A DNA stretch of 7,508 nt from Hyphomicrobiales bacterium (lineage in GTDB: Bacteria; Pseudomonadota; Alphaproteobacteria; Rhizobiales; SZUA-8): assembly GCA_003232175.1 (NCBI GenBank), contig QILX01000157.1, forward strand, positions 1-7,508, given 5' to 3'. The notes beneath the pieces were generated by a model. The model had not been told where the DNA came from. It saw nothing but the letters and a program-made list of their open reading frames with translations, and made no database searches. Of this stretch, positions 1 through 5,643 are shown in pieces. Within the stretch, counting starts at the first letter, position 1. Every line of letters begins with the position of its first letter. Made by a program: the position numbers and the translations under genes.

Positions 1-672
1 GATGAGATCGCCAAGGGCTGGGCCGCGTCGATGACCATGGGCGCCGGGCAATTTTGCACCAAGCCCGGTGTCGCGGTTGTGATTGCTGGCCATGAAGCCG
101 ACGCCTTTGTCAAAAGCACCGCTGATGCCCTGTCGGAGCTGGGCGCCCAGACCATGTTGACCCAGAGCATCGCTGATGCTTTCCGCGCCGGCCGCGACCA
201 GATGGCGGGTGCCGCTTGCGTGACCGAGATATTGAATTTGGGCAGCAAGGACCGTACGGCCTGCCCGCATCTTTTTTCCACCAGTGGTGCAGACTGGCTG
301 GCGAACCCCGCTCTTGGTGAAGAGGTTTTTGGCCCCCTGGGCCTGGTCGTGGCGGTGGAAGATCTGGAGGAAATGCGGGCCGTGGCCCAAAGCCTGAAGG
401 GCCAGCTCACCTGCTGTGTTCATATGGACGATGATGATGGGTCAGATGTGCGCGCCCTTCTTCCGGTGCTTGAGCGTAAAGCCGGGCGGCTTCTGGCCAA
501 TGGCTTCCCCACCGGTGTTGAAGTTTCGGACACCATGGTCCATGGCGGGCCCTACCCCGCTTCGACGAATTTCGGCCATACCTCTGTGGGGACCCTTGCC
601 ATACGCCGCTGGTTGCGCCCGGTCTGCTACCAGAACATGCCGCAAAGCGTGCGGCCCGCCGATCTGACCTGA
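1..672 (+). CDS. Alpha-ketoglutarate semialdehyde (2,5-dioxovalerate) dehydrogenase, C-terminal part
   Basis: The reading frame is open from base 1 and ends at TGA 670-672, so the N-terminus lies outside the window. The 223 visible residues cover the catalytic and C-terminal part of an aldehyde dehydrogenase that is usually about 500-525 residues long. The nucleophilic cysteine sits in GQFCTKPG (fragment residue 19, codon at 55-57). The cofactor-contacting Glu sits in EEVFGP (residues 107-112). The C-terminus has the pattern GFPTGVEVSDTMVHGGPYP, then HTSVGT (193-198) and RPVCYQN, which I associate with NAD(P)-dependent enzymes oxidising alpha-ketoglutarate semialdehyde to 2-oxoglutarate in pentose, hexarate or hydroxyproline breakdown. 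The family call is firm and the exact substrate less so. The gene is followed by a 381-base gap and has no obvious tie to the transporter operon downstream. Confidence 0.88.
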   Translation, partial: DEIAKGWAASMTMGAGQFCTKPGVAVVIAGHEADAFVKSTADALSELGAQTMLTQSIADAFRAGRDQMAGAACVTEILNLGSKDRTACPHLFSTSGADWLANPALGEEVFGPLGLVVAVEDLEEMRAVAQSLKGQLTCCVHMDDDDGSDVRALLPVLERKAGRLLANGFPTGVEVSDTMVHGGPYPASTNFGHTSVGTLAIRRWLRPVCYQNMPQSVRPADLT

Positions 673-739
673 CCGGCGTTGGCGATCGAACCCTCATCCG
701 CTGACGCAAGTACGGTGCTCATTATCTATTTGATATCAC

Positions 740-748
740 TGGTATAAA
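740..748 (+). promoter_or_regulatory. Candidate extended -10 promoter element (distal)
   Basis: TGG followed by TATAAA matches an extended -10 hexamer at five of six consensus positions, with the upstream TG. No good -35 box lies 16-18 bases upstream. The predicted start near 755 would place the palindrome at 758-773 over the first transcribed bases, a common repressor position. The call rests on motif matching alone. Confidence 0.3.
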
Positions 749-757
749 TGGCAAAAA

Positions 758-773
758 TAACGTCGCGGCGTTA
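758..773. promoter_or_regulatory. Imperfect 16-base palindrome, candidate operator
   Basis: TAACGTCG is followed directly by CGGCGTTA, giving seven of eight complementary pairs (mismatch at 763/768). By a rough count, a palindrome this good is not expected by chance in a gap of this size, but it is not extraordinary either. It could be the site of the LacI-family protein encoded at the end of the operon, although its central step is GC rather than the CG usual for that family. With the A-run at 753-757 it could also form a weak minus-strand hairpin with a T tail, but nothing on that strand needs terminating. Confidence 0.35.
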
Positions 774-822
774 AGTTGGCGCGCGCGGATATTGTACCAG
801 ATCCGAGCAGGCCCAAGTTGGG

Positions 823-852
823 TTGACAAATTGTGAACACGTGTGCTGTTAT
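823..852 (+). promoter_or_regulatory. Candidate sigma-70 promoter of the transporter operon
   Basis: A perfect TTGACA -35 box lies at 823-828. An 18-base spacer separates it from TGTTAT at 847-852 (four of six -10 matches), which is preceded by TGC at 844-846 as in extended -10 promoters. Transcription would begin near 859, giving a leader of about 195 bases before the binding-protein ATG. This is the best promoter match I see in the gap. It is not proven, and the distal element near 740 is an alternative. Confidence 0.45.
835..846. promoter_or_regulatory. Palindrome ACACGTGT between -35 and -10, candidate repressor operator
   Basis: The perfect 8-base palindrome ACACGTGT (837-844) extends to a 12-base site with one mismatched pair (GAACACGTGTGC). 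It has a central CG step, as most LacI-family operators do, and it sits in the spacer of the candidate promoter, where a bound repressor would block polymerase. A site this short is expected about once or twice by chance in a gap of this length, so position is the main argument. Confidence 0.33.
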
Positions 853-1042
853 GAGATGTGAACTGGTAAAACGAGTGTCACGCCATCGCAGGGCACTTGC
901 GCTTCGTTTCACGGATTGCATGGGCATGGTTGTGACCTCTGCACATACCCGGCGGGAGACCTAGCGAACCTGACAGGGGAGACCGAGCAAAGAGTTGCAC
1001 GCATGGGTCCATTGGCGATTGATAGGCCAAAAATTTCACATT

Positions 1043-1049
1043 GGGAGGA
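1043..1049 (+). promoter_or_regulatory. Ribosome binding site of the binding-protein gene
   Basis: GGGAGGA contains a full GGAGG core ending five bases before the ATG at 1054. It is the strongest Shine-Dalgarno match in the region. It decides the start at 1054 over the in-frame ATG at 916, because the 1054 start also puts a classic signal peptide at the N-terminus. Confidence 0.85.
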
Positions 1050-1053
1050 CAAA

Positions 1054-2406
1054 ATGAAACACCTTATTCTGCGATCTGCCGCGATGGCGATTGCATTGAC
1101 AGTTATGACCAGCGGTGCGGTCTTTGCCGGGCAAGGCAAGACGTATCAGATTTCGGTTTGGGCGATCGCCGGCCCCAGCGACATCTATCGCATTGGCGCG
1201 ATTGAAATTGCCGCCGATCTGCTTGAACGCGAATATGCGGTTCGCGGCGAGCCAATTCACATCAACATCGAGGGCAAACCCTATACGCAACAGGATGAGT
1301 TCCGGCAGGGCGTGACGCTTGCGGCCGAAGCCGGCACCGCACCCAACATCGTCGTGGCGTCGCATATCGACATAGCGCCTTGGGCGCAGTCCGGTCTGAT
1401 CGTACCGGTCGAGGATTATGTTGATTTGGACGCCTGGCCGCTCAACGACATCTACCCCAATCTACTGGAGATTACGTCTTTTCAGGATCAGGTCTGGGCC
1501 ATTCCTCAGGATGCGGAATCACGTCCGTTCTTTTTCTGGAAGCCCCACATGAAAGCCATCGGCTATTCCGATGACGATCTTGCCGGTCTTGCTGAAAAAG
1601 TCAGATCCGGTGACTACACCCTGACCAATATGCTGGAAGACGCCAAGAAAATGCAGGACGCCGGCCTGGTCGAGGCGAACAAGGGCTTTTGGCCACGTCC
1701 AACAAAAGGACCGGACTACTGGATGTTCTACATGGCCTTTGGCGGCGAAATGGAGGACGGCAATGGCCGTCTGTTGCTCGACAAGACCGCAATGGCCGCA
1801 TTCTATCAGTTCTTTGTTGATGCAGTTGAACTGGGTGTGATCGGCAAAAACCACATCGGAACGCCTTGGGATCAATGGCATGGCGCCCTGACCACGGGCA
1901 AAGTTGGCATGTGGCAGGGCGGCACCTGGCAGTTTGCCGAATGGACCGGTAAATACGGGATGGATTTCTTTGCAAATGCTGCATTTTCTCTGGTTCCGGG
2001 CGGCGGCGGCAATGGCCGCGCCAACACCCTCACCCAGCCGCTGGTCTATCTGATGACCAAACAGGATGATGAAGACGCTATGGGCATTGCCGGTGAGTTG
2101 ATCACCATCGCTTCCGAGCCGCGGATTAACGCGCTACACGCGATCAATTCCGCTCATCTGGGCATATCCAAGGCCGAGGAAACCGTGGGCCTTTACGCCG
2201 GGGATCGCTGGACCCGCGAAGCCACCCCGGTGCTGCTTCCCTTTGCCTCGGCACAACCCAACAACGTGAATTTCGGGCAGTATTTCGAAGTCATGTTTGG
2301 CGGGCTGCAAGCCGCCTGGACGGGTCAGAAAACGGTTGACGAGGCGATTGCCGATGTTGAAACCGAGCTCAAGGCCGCATTGGGCGACAAAATCGTTATC
2401 CGCTGA
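1054..2406 (+). CDS. ABC transporter solute-binding protein (CUT1/MalE-like), periplasmic
   Basis: This 450-residue extracytoplasmic solute-binding protein delivers a substrate to the two permeases encoded next. The N-terminus is a standard Sec signal: basic MKHLILR, a hydrophobic core to about residue 20, and a predicted cut after AVFA (residue 25). There is no lipobox cysteine, so the protein should be soluble in the periplasm. The mature part has the length and character of family-1 (sugar-type) binding proteins, for example the segment GTAPNIVVASHIDIAPWAQ and aromatic-rich stretches (WMFYMAFGG, MWQGGTWQFAEW) typical of the ligand cleft. The start is fixed by the GGAGG site just upstream. 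The downstream phosphodiesterase points to a glycerophosphodiester or polyol-phosphate ligand. InoE-like or UgpB-like proteins are the closest named types I can suggest, but the ligand is inferred from context only. Confidence 0.9.
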   Translation: MKHLILRSAAMAIALTVMTSGAVFAGQGKTYQISVWAIAGPSDIYRIGAIEIAADLLEREYAVRGEPIHINIEGKPYTQQDEFRQGVTLAAEAGTAPNIVVASHIDIAPWAQSGLIVPVEDYVDLDAWPLNDIYPNLLEITSFQDQVWAIPQDAESRPFFFWKPHMKAIGYSDDDLAGLAEKVRSGDYTLTNMLEDAKKMQDAGLVEANKGFWPRPTKGPDYWMFYMAFGGEMEDGNGRLLLDKTAMAAFYQFFVDAVELGVIGKNHIGTPWDQWHGALTTGKVGMWQGGTWQFAEWTGKYGMDFFANAAFSLVPGGGGNGRANTLTQPLVYLMTKQDDEDAMGIAGELITIASEPRINALHAINSAHLGISKAEETVGLYAGDRWTREATPVLLPFASAQPNNVNFGQYFEVMFGGLQAAWTGQKTVDEAIADVETELKAALGDKIVIR

Positions 2407-2421
2407 TACGAAAACACCACC

Positions 2422-2430
2422 GGAAGGGGA
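2422..2430 (+). promoter_or_regulatory. Ribosome binding site fixing the first permease start
   Basis: GGAAGGGGA ends seven bases before the ATG at 2438. It supports that start over in-frame starts upstream, which would overlap the end of the binding-protein gene and add residues unlike a permease N-terminus. The 31-base gap shows no hairpin. Confidence 0.75.
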
Positions 2431-2437
2431 AATTGAA

Positions 2438-3745
2438 ATGGGGAATTCAAAACATCTGGGATTGTGGCTGCTGGCCCCCGCCGGCGTATTTGTTTTCCTG
2501 TTTTTTTTGGCTCCGGTGATTTTAACCGGCGTATTCGGCTTCACCAACATGAGTACGGCCACCGGAATTACCGGCGGCGCCTACATGATTTCAGATACCT
2601 CGATGCGACCGCTCAGAAGCCGCTATGGCGAAAACGAGCTGGCCGACAGGCTTACGCAAAAAGTTTACACAATCGACGACGCAGGTTTGAAAGCCGCCCT
2701 GGAAGCCGGCGGCGATGCGGCCGCAATTGCGGAGCTTGGCGACAAATTTCTTGATCAGAGCTTCGACCGCCGGCGCGGTGTCGAAACGGCAATAAAATCG
2801 TTAAGTGCCCGACCATCGACAACGCGGGGCATCAAAATTATCTCGGCGCAATTTGAGCGATCGGTGGTCAATGTCCGCTTTGATTCCAAAGAAGACTTGC
2901 TTGTGGCGATATCCGATTTTGGCATTGCGTTAAACGAGGGTCAGACCGAAGCGCTTGGTCAGGTCGCCTATACCGGCTGGACCTTTACCACCCAAAACTT
3001 CAAGACCATGATCGAGTTGCCGGATACCAGTAAAACGCTGATAAACACGTTGTTCTATGTGTTTACAACGCTGATCCTGTTCAACACCGGCTTCGCCCTC
3101 GTCCTGTCGATTACCACCCATTACATGCCCGCCGGCCCAGCGGGATTTTTCCGTTCGATCTGGCTGCTGCCCCGGGTGACCCCGCCGGTGCTTTATGTGT
3201 TGATGTGGAAATGGCTGGCCTGGGACACCGGGTTCCTGTCGGTGGTTCTGGAACCGATGGGTTTTGCGCCGCGCAACTGGATGCTCGACAGCCCCGCCAA
3301 TGCCTGGACGTTCATCATACTAATTAACGGCATCGTCGGCGCTTCCATGGGCATGCTGATTTTTTCTTCCGCCATCAAGGCCATACCGCAATCGCTGTTT
3401 CACGCCAGCGAGGTCGACGGCGCCAATCGCGGACAACAGGTCTGGCATATCATTTTGCCGCAGCTGCGCTGGCCGATCCTGTTCATCACCATCTACCAAA
3501 CCCTGTCGCTGCTGACCTCGTTTGAATACATCCTTCTGGCCACCGACGGCGGCCCGGGCGGGGCGACCGAGGTGTGGGCCCTGTCGACCTATCTCAAAGC
3601 TCTCTCCAACTACGGCGGCGCATTGCAATACGGTTACGGCGCGGCCTTGTCTCTGGTGCTGGTGATCATCGGCATCTCCGTTTCGTTGATCTATCTCAAG
3701 CTGTTTGATTTCAAAAATCTGACCGCACCGCCAAAAATCGAGTAG
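2438..3745 (+). CDS. ABC transporter permease, MalF/UgpA type with large periplasmic insertion
   Basis: This 435-residue inner-membrane permease is one half of the translocation channel. Six membrane helices can be picked out: about 8-30, 201-223, then the stretches around SIWLLPRVTPPVLYVL, TFIILINGIVGASMGMLIF, LFITIYQTLSLL and AALSLVLVIIGISVSLIYL. The EAA loop that docks on the ATPase is present at 325-341 (E325, G328-A329, G332, ending L340-P341). Relatives with six helices are usually about 290-310 residues. The excess lies between helix 1 and helix 2 (roughly residues 40-180): a charged stretch with no membrane segment, predicted periplasmic. It ends at a normal-looking NFKTMIELPD...NTLFYV segment, so it is an insertion and not a fusion artefact. 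The frame is intact throughout. Its partner is the permease encoded 15 bases downstream. InoF-like is a possible name, not confirmed. Confidence 0.9.
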   Translation: MGNSKHLGLWLLAPAGVFVFLFFLAPVILTGVFGFTNMSTATGITGGAYMISDTSMRPLRSRYGENELADRLTQKVYTIDDAGLKAALEAGGDAAAIAELGDKFLDQSFDRRRGVETAIKSLSARPSTTRGIKIISAQFERSVVNVRFDSKEDLLVAISDFGIALNEGQTEALGQVAYTGWTFTTQNFKTMIELPDTSKTLINTLFYVFTTLILFNTGFALVLSITTHYMPAGPAGFFRSIWLLPRVTPPVLYVLMWKWLAWDTGFLSVVLEPMGFAPRNWMLDSPANAWTFIILINGIVGASMGMLIFSSAIKAIPQSLFHASEVDGANRGQQVWHIILPQLRWPILFITIYQTLSLLTSFEYILLATDGGPGGATEVWALSTYLKALSNYGGALQYGYGAALSLVLVIIGISVSLIYLKLFDFKNLTAPPKIE

Positions 3746-3760
3746 CAGGAGAAAGTTGCA

Positions 3761-4585
3761 ATGAGTACCAATTACCGCAGATGGCCGACCATCCTGTTCC
3801 TTGGGATACTGACGGCGCCGCTTGTCCTGATGTATGTCTACCTGTTCGTGGACACCATCACCAACTCGCCGCCCGGCTCGATGATCCCAAACGAGTTCAC
3901 GGCGGAGCACTGGCGTTTCCTGACGGAAACAATCCCGGGCCGCCCTTCGATCTGGTTGGCCACTTGGAATACCTTTGTTTTCGCAACCGTAACCACCGTG
4001 ATCGTGCTGGTGGTCTCGTCATCAGCGGGATACGCACTGTCTCGCCTGCAACTGCCGGCGCGATCCTTTTTTCTGGGCGGCATCATGGTGCTGCATGCCT
4101 TCCCGACGGTGACTTTGCTTATCGCGATCTTCCTGATCCTGCAGATGCTTGGACTTTATAACTCCCTCGCCGGGGTCATTCTGGTAAAATCGGCGCTGGA
4201 ACTGCCGTTCGGCATCTGGATCATGAAGGGGTTTTACGACACGGTGCCGTGGGAAATCGAGATGGCGGGGATTCAGGATGGGGCGAGCCGCTTTCAGGTC
4301 TGGACCAAACTGGTATTGCCCCAGGTAAAACCGGCGATTCTGGCGCTGGGAATATTCTCATTCCTTGCCGGCTGGTCTGAATTCATTCTGCCGCTGGTTT
4401 TGGCGCCGGACAACAAGGTGCAGGTTTTGTCGGTCTACCTGGCGGCCCTGATTGCCGATGACCAGAATTTCGACATGGCGCTCTTCAAGTCGGTCGGCAT
4501 CTTTTATGTCATCCCGGTGATTATCCTGTTTGTGTTTTTCCAAAACCGGCTGATGAATATCTATAGTGGGGGCAATAAAGGCTAA
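3761..4585 (+). CDS. ABC transporter permease, MalG/UgpE type
   Basis: This is the second inner-membrane permease, 274 residues, a normal length for the MalG-like partner. The N-terminal cytoplasmic stub MSTNYRRWP leads into helix 1 (about 9-30), followed by a periplasmic loop (NSPPGSMIPNEFTAEHW) and five more hydrophobic segments. The EAA loop is clear at residues 167-187: E167-M-A-G, D173-G174-A175, then L186-P187. The downstream FLAGWSEFILPLVL segment is also typical of MalG-like proteins. AGGAGA at 3747-3752 provides the ribosome binding site. Its TAA stop overlaps the ATG of the ATPase gene by one base (TAATG), so the two are probably translationally coupled. With the preceding permease it would form a heterodimeric channel. 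Confidence 0.92.
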   Translation: MSTNYRRWPTILFLGILTAPLVLMYVYLFVDTITNSPPGSMIPNEFTAEHWRFLTETIPGRPSIWLATWNTFVFATVTTVIVLVVSSSAGYALSRLQLPARSFFLGGIMVLHAFPTVTLLIAIFLILQMLGLYNSLAGVILVKSALELPFGIWIMKGFYDTVPWEIEMAGIQDGASRFQVWTKLVLPQVKPAILALGIFSFLAGWSEFILPLVLAPDNKVQVLSVYLAALIADDQNFDMALFKSVGIFYVIPVIILFVFFQNRLMNIYSGGNKG

Positions 4586-5643
4586 TGCGCATATTACTGG
4601 ACAAGTTCACCAAATCCTTCGGCAGCCTGACGATCATCGACGAGATGGATCTGGAGATTCACGACGGAGAGATGATCGCGCTGCTTGGCGGATCGGGCTG
4701 CGGAAAATCCACCACGCTGTTCTCGATCTGCGGCATCCACAAGGTCAACGGCGGGCGCATCTTATTCGGAGACCGCGACGTGACCAACGTCACCTCCCAG
4801 GAGCGCAATGTCGGGGTGGTTTTTCAATCCTTCGCGCTTTACCCCCACATGACGGTGGAACAAAATATCGGTTTCCCTCTGAAGCTGCGCAAGGAAACGA
4901 AACCTGAGATCAAGCGCAAAGTCGATGAAATCGCCGCGATGGTGCATATTGAGGAATTGCTCCAGCGCCGCCCCGGAGAACTTTCCGGGGGCCAGCAGCA
5001 GCGGGTGGCACTGGCGCGGGCGCTTATCCGCCGGCCCGACGTATTGTTGCTGGACGAACCCCTGGCAAATCTGGACGCAACATTACGTTTGGAAATGCGC
5101 TCCGAAATCCGCCGTATCCAGCAGGAAACCGGCATTACCGCCGTCCTCGTCACCCACGATCAGGTCGAGGCGATGAGCATGTGTGACCGCATCGCCATCA
5201 TGGACAAGGGGCAGATTGTTCAAATTACCGAACCCAGGGATATGTACGACAACCCGGTGTCCGACTTTGTCGCCGGCTTTCTGGGCAGTCCGCCTATCGC
5301 ATTTGTCAAGGGTCGGATCAGCGGCGGAAAATTTGTCGAGCCCAGCACGGCAACCAAAATCCCCTTGGGCGCCAAAATCGCCAAGGCCAATGATGGCCGC
5401 GAAGTAAAAATAGGCATCCGCCCTGAATATTTTCAACCGGGTAGCGGCACGATGATATCCGGCAAAATCTCCTTCATTGAATCCCAGGGCCGGGAAACGC
5501 TTTACAATGTTACCTTGCCTGACGGCACGATTCTGCGTTCGATTCAAAGCCGCCGTTCACCTTCCAAGATCGGCGACGAGGTTGAATGGGGCATTAACGC
5601 CGACCAGATCCTGGTGTTCGATCAAGACGGTGTGCGTATTTGA
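4585..5643 (+). CDS. ABC transporter ATP-binding protein (MalK/UgpC type)
   Basis: This 352-residue ATPase energises the importer from the cytoplasmic side. All nucleotide-binding motifs are visible: Walker A GGSGCGKST (35-43, with Gly where Pro is usual at position 2), Q-loop VVFQSFALYPHM (Q81), ABC signature LSGGQQQR (133-140), Walker B VLLLDEP (153-159), D-loop NLD (162-164) and H-loop THD (H191). The C-terminal third, from about residue 235 (FLGSPP, later IGIRPEYF), is the TOBE-type regulatory domain of MalK-like ATPases. The start overlaps the permease stop by one base and agrees with the usual N-terminus of this family. Its stop overlaps the phosphodiesterase start. The motifs are complete, so it should be active. 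It could in principle serve other importers too, as MsmK-type ATPases do. Confidence 0.95.
   Translation: MRILLDKFTKSFGSLTIIDEMDLEIHDGEMIALLGGSGCGKSTTLFSICGIHKVNGGRILFGDRDVTNVTSQERNVGVVFQSFALYPHMTVEQNIGFPLKLRKETKPEIKRKVDEIAAMVHIEELLQRRPGELSGGQQQRVALARALIRRPDVLLLDEPLANLDATLRLEMRSEIRRIQQETGITAVLVTHDQVEAMSMCDRIAIMDKGQIVQITEPRDMYDNPVSDFVAGFLGSPPIAFVKGRISGGKFVEPSTATKIPLGAKIAKANDGREVKIGIRPEYFQPGSGTMISGKISFIESQGRETLYNVTLPDGTILRSIQSRRSPSKIGDEVEWGINADQILVFDQDGVRI

Larger units (their letters stand above)
673..1053. other. Intergenic region: candidate control region of the transporter operon
   Basis: This 381-base stretch separates the dehydrogenase from the binding-protein gene. I see no convincing gene in it. 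A frame in phase with the binding protein is open back to an ATG at 916, but the encoded residues look like no protein and would bury the signal peptide. Its left third is AT-richer than the coding DNA. It holds a TATAAA-like element (740-748), a 16-base imperfect palindrome (758-773), a short inverted repeat next to a TTGACA box (812-828) and an ACACGTGT palindrome (837-844). From about 860 to 1053 it would be a leader of roughly 190 bases. No strong hairpin plus T-run terminator for the upstream gene was found. Confidence 0.6.

Noticed and set aside
407..709. Minus-strand open frame under the dehydrogenase
   Set aside because: Arg/Pro-rich shadow of a well-supported coding frame. The same holds for the other antisense frames at 1036-1365, 3320-3910, 5083-5547 and 6090-6572.
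731..738. TGATATCA palindrome
   Set aside because: An eight-base palindrome with no extension is expected about once in a gap of this size.
753..773. Rho-independent terminator on the minus strand
   Set aside because: The stem is only five clean pairs before a mismatch, and no minus-strand gene lies to its right to be terminated.
832..863. Direct repeat TGTGAAC at 832-838 and 857-863, and AAGTTGG at 773-779 and 815-821
   Set aside because: Several seven-base repeats are expected by chance in a gap of this length, so they are not evidence of paired binding sites without conservation.
916..1053. N-terminal extension of the binding protein from the ATG at 916
   Set aside because: It lacks a good ribosome site, would place 46 unrelated residues before a textbook signal peptide, and the ATG at 1054 has a GGAGG site at the right distance.
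2297..2437. Earlier in-frame start for the first permease inside the binding-protein gene
   Set aside because: It would overlap the binding-protein gene by over 100 bases. The extra residues are shadow translation, and a good ribosome site precedes 2438.
4687..4713. Unusual Walker A (GGSGCGKST) suggesting a dead ATPase
   Set aside because: The Gly-for-Pro change is outside the essential GKS/T core, and every other nucleotide-binding motif is intact.
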